Source of the DNA: Torreya grandis
Taxonomy: Eukaryota; Streptophyta; Pinopsida; Cupressales; Taxaceae
DNA: 64,000 nucleotides
Direction: 5' to 3'
NCBI GenBank assembly: GCA_037957365.1
Contig: JARHVA010001174.1
Coordinates: forward strand, 3,091,501-3,155,500
Part shown: one piece after another, positions 15,885-27,470 of the stretch
How positions within the stretch are numbered: the first letter of the stretch is position 1
Layout of the letters: each line of letters starts with the position of its first letter
The notes under the pieces: generated by a model
Databases searched by the model: none
What the model saw: only the letters and a program-made list of their open reading frames with translations
What the model was told of the DNA's origin: nothing
Program-made: the position numbers and the translations under genes

Positions 15885-16995
15885 TTGGTTAGTGGGTTCA
15901 TAGTGTCAAGATAACCCCAAAGACCCCTCTGTCAATTGGTGATACCTACATAGCCACTAATCTAAAGAGGGATTTAGACCAATGTAGTTCTACCATAATG
16001 TGTTATCTTGTATGTGCACAAGGGTGAAATATGTCAAAAGAAATTATAATAATGACCTATCTTGTAACATGGAAAATATGGCTCATGGAGTGATCCTTTA
16101 GTAATTCAGACCTATAGATGAGTTGTCCCTATGACTAATATTTAAATAGGAGATAGTAGGGAAGTTTTTCCTACTTTAATGTTTGATTGGGTATCTTTTA
16201 TAAGTTGCCTTATGAGTTATTAGTTATGTGCTAGGTGAGGAATAAATGAGGGTTGATCTTGTATATATATTAATCCATTTTAGAAATATATTGCATTAAA
16301 TCACTTAGGCTGACCATAGGTATATGCTTTATTTGTAAATTTGATGACTTCAAGGCACTAGACACTTGCATTAGAATAAGACAGTTACATCAATGTAGCC
16401 ATCTAGATGGGACACAAGTGTTTGGGAAGATATAAAATATGCACAAGTCCTAAACCTATAGAGATAGAAGATAATTAGGTTTAAAACACTTTGATCATGA
16501 TATAATTATTGTGTCATCATAATAACATTGGTTAGACTAAGAGATAATCAATTTGGCACAGTGAGATAATGTATGCAAGCCTTTTAGTAGTGAGAAGGTC
16601 TAGAAGAGAAAAGTACATCTATGATATGTATCTACCAAGCATATAAGACTAAGGTGATATATAACTCAAATTTAGTGTCTAAAAATCCCACTTATTATTC
16701 ATCTAGAAAGAACCTCTCAAGCTTATACTACACTACTAAAAACCAATTACACAAATAATTTATTCTTCCCTATTTTTTCCTATTCATAAATCAACCATTT
16801 AAAAATATAAATCACTATGTGTAGTTGTATATAGTATATTACACCATTGTTAACACAATCCCACAAAAGGGGGAAAGCTACATTAGTTTGAGGCCCTCTT
16901 CATAGTATATTTTTGTGTAGGCAACATTAATTGATAGAGGGGTCTTTGAGGTTAGCTTGACTTTACTTGATCCCACTGACCCATGTTTTACAAGA
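15885..16995. repeat. Inverted repeat pair, arms ~110-170 bp, about 0.8 kb apart
   Basis: The left arm (about 15885-16050) contains GGTTAGTGGGTTC, AAAGACCCCTCTGTCAATT and CCAATGTAGTT. The right arm (about 16830-16995), read in reverse complement, contains GGTCAGTGGGATC, AAAGACCCCTCTATCAATT and CTAATGTAGCT in the same order. Identity is roughly 70-75% by eye over the best 105 bp and fades in both directions. These may be two copies of one unknown repeat in opposite orientation, or the subterminal arms of an old DNA transposon. No flanking duplication was found. Confidence 0.6.
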
Positions 16996-17311
16996 TCACA
17001 TACCCTAGGGTTTTTAAATACACACTAATATTAAATACCTATGCACTAGAACTAAATAGAGAATATGAAAGGTGAAAATCAACCCTAATATGTGCAAGTA
17101 AAATTTTCAAAAAAGATTCAATATTATGTACTAGACACTAGTGGTAGAATTAAGACACTAGTGTACACAAGGTGATGCAAGTGTCCACACTAACATAAAT
17201 CAAATATTCAAAATATAACTGGATCCATATATTTAGACAAACCACTTCTAAACTTGCACTACTCAGATCTACTTATGCATCATTGTATAAGCTAAGTACA
17301 ATTTCTCCTTT

Positions 17312-17312
<1 letters not shown>

Positions 17313-17361
<49 letters not shown>
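17313..17361. repeat. (ATT)n microsatellite
   Basis: About 16 uninterrupted ATT/TTA units. Confidence 0.97.
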
Positions 17362-17547
17362 ATATTGAATGTTGTACTTTCCATATTTAGCATATGCTTA
17401 GATAAGGTATATCTCATCATAATACTAGTAAAATATAAATGATTTAGTTGGCCTAATTTTTAGAGTAGTTTACTCCTTTGTTTGTTAGGATAATCTCTTT
17501 CATATTAATCCTTATTTTTAAAAAGTATATAAAAAGGGGGGATTTAT

Positions 17548-17844
17548 ATGAATAGATTCTTTTTTATGAGACACAAGATAGAATATATCATTAATGACCA
17601 TGTTATTCAGGTTAATCAAGATAATTCACAACAAAGTTCACATATCATTATAACTACTAATGATATATTTTATATACATGTTCAAGATGAATGTAATAGT
17701 GAAGATGGATATGCTACAATACTTGATCATTTCTCTATTTTAAAAATTGATATTGATATTAATCCTCATCCAAAATGTATGGAATACACATTGATTAATC
17801 CTATACCTATACATGGTTATCCCAGTGATGGAATCATTGGTTAG
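17548..17844 (+). CDS. 98-codon open reading frame of unknown identity
   Basis: An uninterrupted 98-codon frame begins with ATG and ends with TAG. The product is mixed polar/hydrophobic, without signal peptide or membrane segment. It contains a stretch EDGYATILDHFSILKIDIDI followed by NPHPKCMEY. A faint resemblance (DIDINP against DVDINP, then a DG pair) exists to a decayed frame in element D near 30060-30140. A TATA-like string lies about 20 bases upstream at 17526-17533, too close to serve as a normal promoter for this ATG. Real coding status is doubtful; it may be a surviving piece of a retrotransposon polyprotein. I do not recognise it. Confidence 0.25.
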   Translation: MNRFFFMRHKIEYIINDHVIQVNQDNSQQSSHIIITTNDIFYIHVQDECNSEDGYATILDHFSILKIDIDINPHPKCMEYTLINPIPIHGYPSDGIIG

Positions 17845-20333
17845 CTCAGATATAATCAATTGTACATAGTTTATTGATGATTGATTGATTTCTTATTCCC
17901 TATATTATTCTATCTTGACATACATGTGTACACATGCTCTTACATTGATCAAAAGTTTAGCCCTTCATTTTGTTTAACTTGGCCCTTACCTTTTTCTTGT
18001 TTATCACACCTATCCTACAATGATGCATCCTTTAAAAAAAATCATCCCAATGCAAATTATTTATGACATACTACTTGCTCACCCCTACTTATTGATTATC
18101 TATACTTTTTATTGCTTACATTGAGGTTACACAATCAAACTCATTTATGTTTACATATTATATGTGTGTATACATTGATTCCTCCTCACCTCCCTCTACC
18201 AACCACATACTCTATTGAGATACAATGTTGTAATTCACATATACATTGGGGGCATGTTTCTTGATTTCACTTAGATTATCACAAGTGATCATGCTAGAAT
18301 TCCTATTTTTAGTAAAAGACAAGATCGACCAAGTAAGATGGTAGTGGGGTCGATCGTGTCCTTATCTAGCAATCATGTCATTTAAAATATTTAGTTCTTA
18401 CTTTTGGGAACTTGAAATTATAGATCCTATGTTTATATTTCTATTTTTAGTCAGTTAACATAGTCAACAATGAAACAAAAATAACTAAGTTTGTTATTCA
18501 TTTTCATAATTAGTATTCTTTCAATCATTTTTGCCTTATCAAATTTAATTATTTAGTTTCATTTTGGTTCTGAAAAGTACATTTCCATAATTCTAATTTA
18601 TTCTATTCAATTTATCCTTTTTCATATGCACATGTATTTCATGATATATATGAGTAAGATGTAGAACATCTAGATAATACATGATACATGGATGTATATA
18701 TGCATGACAATTCTTTACTCAAGGGCCATGTCAATGATGGGGGAATATCATTCCATATATTACATTGATATAGGTTATATCTTTCTATGGTCATTTCCAC
18801 TTATCATGTTGAGCTACATTGATTGCTTACACATGTCTTATCCTTTATTATATTATTTATACTGCTACATTTCATGGATATTCTATTTTTCTATGCTTTA
18901 GCTTTCACATAGATTGATGGTGTAAACTAGTTGAACTTGTTATATGCTTAATTTTTTTATATTTTATTTCCTACATGTTAATAATTGATTATGATTTGTT
19001 TTGGCTCTTTCCTTAGTGTATGACACTATTTGATTGAGTTTTCATTATATGAATCTTTCTTTCTTTGGCCCTTAATTTCTTTTGTGACTTTTGATTTATT
19101 GAGTTTTTCATTATATGACTCTTTCTTTGGTCCCTTAATTTTTTTATTTTTATTTATTCAAGTTTATATTTCCATGAAATTTTCATTTGTATGGACCTTT
19201 TATTGTATGGAATTTAAATTTACATTATGTGTGGCTCTTTCCTTGTGACATTAAGTTCTCTTGTGTGTATTTTATTGTGTGCATCAAGGCCATGACATTG
19301 TGTGCTTATGAGTGGATACATCTAGGATTGTTTAATAAGATTTTAGTGTCGTGATTCACATCATGAAAATTTATACTTGTGTGTGGTGATATTATATATA
19401 TAATTCAAATTTTATGTGTAAGTTACTATTATTATTTTATACAAATAAATTAATATTTAAGCTAAATCAATGCACTTGTGACCACCCTTTTTACACAATT
19501 AGTTCATGCCTTATTCCATAACCTTTTGACCAATTTCATCCATTTTCTATGTAGATGACCCGTTCCAATAAGAAAACCAATGATCCAAAAATGTCCTTAT
19601 TCCTCATGAAAAATAGCTTAGGCTTATCCATACTCCCATATCAACAATTTTTTCACTTAGGAAAACAACACACCATTTAGATAGAAGTGCTCCCCAATAA
19701 TGTCCAATTCTACTGATATTATCCTCTCATAAAATAATGAATAATTTATCCATACTTCCATAATTTTATAAATAACCATCCAAAGGAATTACCAAAATAT
19801 CACTATCAAGCCACACTTCAATCCATTTTGCACACAAGAGGTTCAACATTGAAAATCACCAAAATTTTAATTGCACATTGAAAGTGATTTCCTTCATTAT
19901 CTAAATTATGAATACATATAACCCTAGTATCCCTAAACTAAAGTCCAGATACACATATAAGGTCATAAGTCATAGTTAAAGAACTTAATCACACCATAAT
20001 TGCACTAACATTTAGCATTTTTCACCAGTCTTTTACATACACCACCATAACATGGGAGAACTACATGGAGTTTTATCCCTCTTCAAAGTATTGATATGAA
20101 TACAATTATCAACATAGGAGGTGTTGAGATCAAGATAAACTTCAAATGATAACTCTTTTTCACCCCATGATAACATTTGTTCTCTTGGTATATTGAACTA
20201 GGGTTACAAGTGAAGGAAAATATATATAATGGTTTTTGTGATGGATCAAAGGATCTCATACACTCAAAAAATATACAAGATAAGGATAAAATATAAAAAA
20301 AAACTCATAATTCTATCATCTATAGGACACTTG
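17845..20333. other. Unassigned AT-rich DNA left of element E
   Basis: No domain was recognised. A purine-rich GGGGGCATG tract lies at 18247-18256. The frame at 19557 begins MTRSNKKTNDPK, reminiscent of basic gag N-termini, but soon breaks up. Thymine-rich open frames at 18692-18901 and 19030-19248 code only hydrophobic low-complexity strings, as expected by chance in T-rich DNA. Confidence 0.4.
18318..18360. repeat. 13-bp inverted repeat (hairpin), 17-base loop
   Basis: GACAAGATCGACC (18318-18330) pairs with GGTCGATCGTGTC (18348-18360) at 12 of 13 positions. The arm sequence GATCGACC/GGTCGATC is unusual against the AT-rich surroundings. No T-run follows. Confidence 0.7.
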
Positions 20334-21591
20334 TGTATGTAATTAGAAATGCATCATGTTTATAAATCAATCTTAGCTCAGAGAAGATATAACATACCTA
20401 CACTTCCAATTGGAAATACATTTGTTAAATGGGAACATGACCAAGATGGGGATCTAATAAACTTGATTAGGGGATCATTTATCACAATAAACTATGCTAA
20501 GGATGGTTCTAAAGCCTCCAAACTAACACAATCACATAATAACCCTAAAGGGGTCCTAGGTTTTGATATATCACTTATTCTAATAACAAGAAAGTAAATA
20601 TAATCTAGTGCTCACCAAATCTTGTAGAAAAAGGTGTGGGTTACAAACATAAAAAAATAAACTAAACATGAATATAATACATGTACTCACATCATTGTAT
20701 ATGTAATCCTAATGTATGGAAGATAAGCACAACTACATTATCTATCTACTCTTACAAAGGAGAAATAAAGTTAGGAATACTTTCCTTTGAAGATGAACCT
20801 GCCAAGCCTCAATCTCTCCCTTGTCCAAGGTGTTTCACAAGAGATTTTTGTGGTATGTAAGGATAACAAATAAAAATCATCTCTAGGATACACAACCTAT
20901 CTATGCATACAAAATACTTCTCCACAAGATAAGAACTGTATCTCCAAAGAAAGTATGGAACCCTAAGCTTTATTACTCAAGTAGAATGGTCAATAAGTAT
21001 ATGTTATTTTGAACCTATTCTTCTTCACTTATCTATTTTCAAATGGTTGGGAATGAACTTGTATATATAGGTAGATCTTACCCTAAATCTTTATGAATAT
21101 ATCATTTATACGGGGTTAACCTAGTCGACCCTGTATGTTTTTGGGAGATAATTCACTAGGTCCTGAGCTATGTCAGTGAAATGCATAATAAGATCCAAAG
21201 TGAAAAATACCCAAAAATAGTAAAATGTCAATATATTAAACCCTATATAGTAATCAAAGGTTGAAAAATATATATGTTTGACCAAGTTGACCTAGTATAA
21301 CCAACTATCAAAATGGGGATAAGGCAAGGAACACGAGGATAAAGATGTGACAAATGTTTGGAATGGGTAAAAATGAGAAGAATAAGCTTAGGGTAAATTG
21401 TTTTAGGAGACAAGTGTGTATATGGAAAGTGAAAAAAGGGACAAAAATATTATAAAACACCAATGGTCTACCCACCCCTTTCCTGATTCACTCCTTAAGA
21501 CATGCAATTAGAGAGATTGAGACTCAAAAGATTCCTACAAGATCCAAAGTGTCAATAATCAATAAAAGTTTGAAAATATTATGTGTATACA
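20334..21591 (-). repeat. 3' LTR of element E
   Basis: Matches 26513-27764 along its whole length. In plus orientation it starts TGTATGTAAT (mutated from TGTATACAAT in the other copy) and ends TGTGTATACA. A TATA-like TATATATAG lies at 21063-21071 for minus-strand transcription. Palindromic GTCGAC-type units are at 21107-21137, 21227-21250 (badly decayed) and 21269-21300. Confidence 0.9.
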
Positions 21592-21607
21592 TATTCCCCA
21601 CTAAAAT
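21592..21607 (-). other. Polypurine tract of element E
   Basis: The minus strand reads TTTTAGTGGGGAATA immediately before the 3' LTR. This is the expected primer position for plus-strand DNA synthesis. Confidence 0.65.
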
Positions 21608-22059
21608 CTCATCATGTGTCACATGAGTGCAACATGGGATGGTGCTTTAGGAATAGAATATGATAACACATAATACTAATACTAAGTAAAATGCAATAAG
21701 CATAAAATAAGATAAAGGAAAGGATAGAATTGAAAAACACATACCTTTACTTACCTTAGTGTTATAGATAAATAATTAGAATATAAGATAAGTGAAGGCA
21801 TCTAATGTTAATAACACTAGGAAAACCTATAGAAGTTAATGCAAAAATAGCCAAAAATCAAAAGTTTTTTCAAGATAGGCATATGGTAGTGAAAAATGAG
21901 TTAGTAGAGACATGAGGGTATTAGGAAAAATTGGAAAATTAGGATTGTTAAGGAAAGGCTAGAATATTGAAGGCAAATGAATGACAAAATAATGTCAAAA
22001 TAATGAAAAATGAAGGAAAATGAAGGATAAATGAGTGTAAATTAATGACAAATGATTGT

Positions 22060-22170
22060 AAAACATATTAAATCGGGTTGGTAAGTATGTAAAACATAAA
22101 TGGAAAAAAAGAATGTAGAACATACTAAATCACATTGGGAAGCATGTAAAACATGAATGACGAATGAAAT
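22060..22170. repeat. ~55-60 bp tandem duplication in element E
   Basis: GTAAAACATATTAAATC then GGGTTGGTAAGTATGTAAAA is followed by GTAGAACATACTAAATC then ACATTGGGAAGCATGTAAAA. Confidence 0.7.
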
Positions 22171-23639
22171 ATCCATGCAAGAAAACTTGAACAAAGATAT
22201 ATAAGAAAATGAAAAGTAAGCTCATGTAAGATAGGCAAAAAAAAAAAAAAAAAGACTGAAAATGAAATTAAAGATGTGAGACAAACATGAATAAGGCATA
22301 CATAAAGAGAAACATGTAATAATGGAAAATTTCATATGTAAGATAATTTAAGTCTACAAAAATCAAACAAGAACATGATGGAGGAAAATAAAAATTTGTA
22401 AAGGATAAAAACTCAAACTTAGTTTTTGTTCTAAGATACAATATAATAAAACACAACCACTTAATGACATGACTAGTATGACAATGAGATGGTGTGGTAA
22501 ATAAATGATGTAAGGGTGTAATTCATAGTTTCTCACACATGTTTTGTTCTAAGGATAGATAAAACTTAAACAAAGTAATGATATCATCTTTTTAAGATGT
22601 GAAGAAGAAGGAATATAAAGAAGAGGGAAAATAAATTTGGAATCACAATTTGTCTATCAAGGGGGGGGGGGGGGAAGGAAATGGGTAGAGGGGATAATAA
22701 AGTAAAAAATAAGGGATAAGAACTATTTATTGAATTCAACACACTAAAATTAGCTTTGTCAAGATAAGAGGACTTTTGATCTTAAGGACTATGTAGAACT
22801 TCTCTTAGCCACACACATCGTAGGTCAACAAATGAAGTATATAGATCACCCATGAAGGTTATATGCATAAAAATTAAAATAGACCTACCTTCCCACAATG
22901 TGTTCCCCATTCTTCAGGACCCCTTACAAGGTTGTCATTTTATTATGAATATTGGGTATTTAAATGAGAAAGTAGGTATCACTAAAAGATTTTTGTTTAG
23001 TCTCCTCTCTAATCTACTAGCCTACCACAAAGGACCTTGTCTCTATCATGAGGCCAACTATAGAGTTTGAGATTTGATTAGAAGAAGGAGATGTCCTTTG
23101 AATCATGTCTTTTGGTGTGATTTGAATGTGAGATTTATATGTTGCCTTTTATATATCATTACCTTTTGATTCAAATGATTTGGATTTTAACTTTCTTGAT
23201 GGCCTTTTATATTCCTCCTCCATAGGTATTTAGAAAACTAAACACGGGTGTTTAAGATGAATTTCATTTGAATACTTGGGACTTGGTTTCTAAGAAAGAT
23301 AACTTCAAAGAGCATAGGGTCTAAGAGTCTCGTAATTATAGGTAAAATAAAAGTGAGATATTGACTTTGACCTTGTTTGATTCAATGTGGAGTAAAAGGA
23401 AATGAAATCAAGAGGAATAACACTTGGAATAATTTACTTCAAATCTCAAAAAAATGTAACAAAGGGTAAAAAGGGAGAAAATGATAGAAAAGTGTGATTC
23501 CTTATCATAAGAATGAGGGAAATGGAGGAAAACATGCTAACATAGATTATTGTGAAAATTCCATCTTATCAAAAATAAGCAAAAGCTAAAGTTGAGAATG
23601 AGAATCAGTGATATTTTGATCATAAAAAGAATGACAAAA

Positions 23640-23830
23640 TGGTATTTTTATGAGGGCTAGGTCATATCCATGGTCTTATACTAAAACTCATAAAAGAGAA
23701 ACCCATGAGGGTGTAAAAAATAAAAATGTGAAACAATAAAATGAGAAAAGAAGCAAAGGTGGTATTTTTTGAGGTCGAGGTCCTATCCATGGTCTTATAC
23801 TGAAAACTCACAAAAGAGAAACCCATAGCA
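23640..23830. repeat. ~118-bp tandem duplication in element E
   Basis: GGTATTTTTATGAGG near 23641 and GGTATTTTTTGAGG near 23761 each lead into CATATCCATGGTCTTATACT or CCTATCCATGGTCTTATACT, then ACTCA(T/C)AAAAGAGAAACCCAT. Confidence 0.8.
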
Positions 23831-24167
23831 GTGAATGATAAATAAGGGGGAAAAAATCATAAAGATACTAAGGCAAAGAATAATATAAAAAGATAAAAGA
23901 AATATATGAGGACAGAAATGAAAGCAAATGCCAAATGTAATGTGTAATAAAACCAAAGAATGTAAAGGGAAATAATGATGCTAGTAAAATGAAAGTAAAG
24001 GAAAGAAAGTTCATAAAAACAAAGAAATATCAGACAAAAAGAACAATTAAGATATATGCTAACATTTGTATCAAAGATGAGCATGTGAAATATAAGTCTA
24101 TAAGTCTTAGAAGGTTTCTTGAAGCTAGTTTTGTTTGTTATTATGCATTGCAGAATGCGTTGTATAA

Positions 24168-24290
24168 TAAGAGTGGGCATCGTAAGATGACCCAAAGGGT
24201 AAGTGGCTATAGGGATGGGCATCACAATATGCCCCAAATTTGGAAGGGACATGTGGATGGGCATATCAAGATGCTCCAACATGTGAGTTG
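24168..24290 (-). repeat. Tandem palindromic units GGGCAT...ATGCCC, three copies
   Basis: Units at about 24174, 24217 and 24259 (period ~42 bp) read GGGCATCGTAAGATGACCC, GGGCATCACAATATGCCCC and GGGCATATCAAGATGCTCC. Each is a near palindrome with GGGCAT and ATGCCC-type arms. On the minus strand they code a GHxxMP repeat. Confidence 0.7.
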
Positions 24291-24779
24291 AAGTGAGGTA
24301 ACATTGAGCCATTAAAATGATTTGCATTGGTTGGTAGGTGCATTTAAAGATAGGAAAATATGTCGGTTTGTTAAATTTTAAGGAGGTTGAATGTGACATA
24401 TGATGTGTAAGAGAGGTATGAGGAGGTAAATTAGGTAAAGGAGGACCATGTATTATATGCATTAGAGTAGGAATTTGAACTAGGAACTCTGTTGGTTCAT
24501 GTGACCTAAAAGGTTGAGGTTCAATGGATGAAATGATATGTTTAAATTTTTTCATGTTAGCTATACTTTCCTTATTGGTGTAGGAAGAAGGATCAACTAT
24601 GATTTGAACAAAATTAGTGGATGAGGTATAGGTATGGGGTAATTATTATTGATCATTAGGTAGTTGATTTTAATGTGATTTTGGTTCTTGAGATTGAATT
24701 TGAGAAGCTTAAAGATAGTCTTGATAACATTATTTTATTAGAATATCAAGATTGAAATGCAGACCAAGCAAGGAAGAAA

Positions 24780-26061
24780 AAATAAAATGGTGAAGATCAC
24801 AACAAGACTCATGATAATGACCTATAGTAGCATGCCACCAACAAAACTTATCAGGATTGTATCATTTTGGAGGAGGTTTGGAAGGATCAAAGCTCATGGG
24901 TTTAGAGACTGGTAATTTCCTCTTAAGTTGTTCTAGACTCAAGGGAGGGTGGGTTGGGTTAAAATTGGTTGAACTGGATGCTTCATTTTGAGGTTGGGAA
25001 AATTTGGATGAATTAGTGTTATGACAAAATGATTGGAAAGGTGCTTTAGTAGTTGTTTGAGATGGTTGAAATTGAGTCATAAGAAAGTCTTACCTTTTTA
25101 CTTGGTTTAAGGCTTCATTTAAAGTTTGAAGTGAAAAGATTCAAACTTTGTATTGAAGTGGAGGTTTAATAGTAGTGACAAATAATTTTAAAAGAGTATT
25201 ATCATTCATTGGTACACTATATGAGTGAGATACTTCCATCATTTGATGAAAGTATGAGGAAATTCATTAGGAAGTTGTTTGGCATTGATGAAATGGCTAA
25301 GGTAATTTTAAGTAAGGTCATTATGTTGGAATTCCTTCACTAGAGCATTGACTAAATCCTATAGTTATGAGATGGAGTGTCTAAGAATTTGGTTGTACCA
25401 TTCAAGTGCATCACCAACAAAAGTTTTGAGTTTGGACTCATTCCTCATAGAGATTTCCAAATGACTTAAGAAAGATGGTAGGGTCCTTAGTCCCATTATA
25501 TGTCATAGTTCAAGAAATGTTTCAAATATCTATGGAAGTAATGAATGGGGATAAAGTTTCATTTTGAAGATGTTAAAGCATTTTTTTATTCATTGGAGGT
25601 TGAGGGATGATGTTCCCATTAGCATCTCTAATAAGATGAGGGAAAAAAAATTGATTTGGCTGAGACATGATGACTTGAGGTGGTTGACTAGTCATGTTTA
25701 ATAAATGTTGTTTCATGTTCATCATTTGAGATTGATTGGTTGTTTGCATGATGTTCATTTATTGTATGACTTATGCAAGAAGTTGAGTTGTATCAATAGA
25801 TGGGTTGGTGTTTGTAGGAGGGGTATTGGTATTGATAAGAGGAGGATTATTTGTTGGAGGATTCACAACATTGGTATTTGGAAGAGGATTATGATGGACC
25901 TCAACTATATTACATTATGTAGTGATTGGTTTTGGTTTAGGAGAAGAGGAAGGAAGAAAGTGGATAGTTTCACCTGAAGTAATAAAATAAGTGAGGTTAG
26001 TATCCAAATCCTTAATTATGTAATGTTATTGACTAAAAGAAGGATAATAATATGTCATCAT
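24780..26061 (-). pseudogene. Gag of element E
   Basis: The frame starts ATGATG at 26061 on the minus strand, downstream of the leader palindromes. It has a Pro/Asn/Thr-rich N-terminus, a methionine-rich stretch (25750-25640), then a capsid segment reading YNGTKDPTIFLKSF and NLYEE near 25500-25440, and a basic, Pro-rich linker (25080-24862). It ends at a knuckle CWWH, four residues, H, four residues, C near 24845-24800. That CX2HX4HX4C knuckle and the DPxxFLxxF capsid motif match Ty3 Tat gag. Several stops are TAA where a CAA (Gln) codon fits the context, as expected from C-to-T decay. Length to the knuckle is about 430 codons. Confidence 0.65.
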
Positions 26062-26136
26062 TATGAGATAATACTAGATAACCACACAAGAAAGAGGTGA
26101 AAAAAAGGAAAAAGAGATAGGAAGTGATAGAAACAA

Positions 26137-26336
26137 TATAGAGTCGATTGGGTCGACCTAGCATAGAAAATAGGGCCCACAAATGGTATAGGGTCAACTA
26201 GGTCAACCCAATACAATGAACATAGGTTGAAAAAAGAGTGAATATGGTGTAAAAATAGTATAGGGTTGATTGGGTTGACCCATTATAGTGAATAGAGGCT
26301 GGAAAAATGTATAGGGTCGACTGGGTTGACTCAATA
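26137..26336 (-). repeat. Second palindromic array in the E leader, four units
   Basis: Units start at 26137, 26187, 26259 and 26309 (spacings 50, 72, 50). Each has the same plan as the promoter units, for example TATAGGGTCAACTAGGTC then AACCCAATA, and TATAGGGTTGATTGGGTT then GACCCATTATA. They sit between the primer site and the gag start, hence in transcribed leader, and would form RNA hairpins as well as DNA sites. Confidence 0.8.
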
Positions 26337-26490
26337 CAACAGACAAGGAAAATTAGAAAGCCTATAATAGATTATGAATTGAAATAAGATAATTTTTTCA
26401 AGTAATTTGAAAATTAAGAAAAGTATGGTAAATATATGATAAAATAATGATAAAAATAATTAAATAAGTGAACAAATATTACAAGGGTTA

Positions 26491-26509
26491 GTTCACATCA
26501 GGTTTACCA
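26491..26509 (-). other. Primer binding site of element E
   Basis: The minus strand gives TGGTAAACCTGATGTGAAC beginning three bases inside the 5' LTR. It starts with TGG, complementary to a tRNA CCA end, and the complement contains a GTTC-type T-arm. I cannot name the tRNA. It differs from the sites of elements A/B and F. Confidence 0.7.
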
Positions 26510-27235
26510 AAATGTATACAATCAAAAATGCATCATGTCTATAAATCAATCTTGGTTCAGAGAAGATAGAACATACCTACACTTACAATTAGAAATACAT
26601 TTGTTAATCAAGAACATGACCAAGATGTTGATCTGATAGACCTAATTATGGGATCACTTATGATAATACACTATGATAAGGAGGGTTCCAAAGCCTCTAG
26701 ACTAACACAATCATGTAATAACCCTAAGGGGGTCCTAGGTTTTGATATTTCACATATTCTAATATCAAGAAAGTAAATATAATCTAGTTCTCACCAAAAC
26801 TTGTGGCACAAGGTGGGGGTTAGAAATAAAACAAACTAAACTAAACATGCATAGAATATATATACTCACATTAATGTATAGGGAATTCTAATGCATGAAA
26901 GAAAAGCACAACTGCATTATCTATCTATTCTTACAAAGGAGAAATAAAGTTAGGAATACTTACCTTTTAAGATGAACCCATCGAGTCTCAATATCTCCCT
27001 TAGCCAAAGTGATTCACAAGAGATTGTTGTGATATGTATCCAAAGAAAAATTATCCCTAGGATACACAACTTATCTATGTATATAAAAGACTTCTCCACA
27101 AGACAAGATCCATATCTTCAAAGAAAATATGGAACCCTAAGATTTATTCCTCAAGTAGAATGGTCAATAAGCAAATGTTCATTTGAACTTATTCTTCTTC
27201 ACTTATCTATTCTCAAATGGTTGGAAATGAACTTG

Positions 27236-27243
27236 TATATATA
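27236..27243 (-). promoter_or_regulatory. TATA box of element E 5' LTR
   Basis: CTATATATAC on the minus strand, conserved in the 3' LTR at 21063-21071. It lies about 720 bp before the LTR end. Palindromic units end about 40 bp upstream. Confidence 0.55.
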
Positions 27244-27280
27244 GGTGTATCTTACCCTAAATCCTTTTAAATATATTGGG

Positions 27281-27470
27281 TGTATGGGGTCGACCTAATT
27301 GACCCTGTATGTTTTTGGGAGATAATTCACTAGGTCCTAAGCTATGTTGGCCAAAGGGATAACAAGCTCCAAAGTGAAAAATACCCCAAAATAGTATAGG
27401 GTCAACCCAGTCGACCCTTTATAGTAATCAAAGGCTAAAAATTGTACAGGGTCATCCCAATCAACCTAGT
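27281..27470 (-). promoter_or_regulatory. Palindromic GTCGAC-type array in the E promoter
   Basis: Three units at 27281-27311, 27393-27424 and 27443-27470 share the plan TATA/TGTA, GGGTCRAC, two or three bases, GTCRACC, TATA. Examples are GGGGTCGACC then TAATTGACCCTGTA, and AGGGTCAACCC then AGTCGACCCTTTA. Each unit is an inverted pair with TTGACC or TCGACC on opposite strands. The three lie 38-230 bp upstream of the TATA box. TTGACC is the core of the plant W-box, the WRKY factor site; that use is inference. Confidence 0.6.

Larger units (their letters stand above)
21608..24779 (-). other. Non-coding or unrecognised 3' half of element E
   Basis: No RT, RNase H, protease or integrase motif was found. 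A 232-codon minus frame (24555-23857) starts after gag and codes repeated G-H-x-x-M-P units, then a hydrophobic T-rich tail that looks non-coding. Internal tandem repeats occur at 22070-22170, 23640-23830 and 24168-24290. A G14 run (22661-22674) and an A-run (22239-22256) are also present. Confidence 0.5.

Noticed and set aside
22852..23070. 72-codon plus-strand frame in element E
   Set aside because: No motif, opposite to the element's orientation, and of the length expected by chance.
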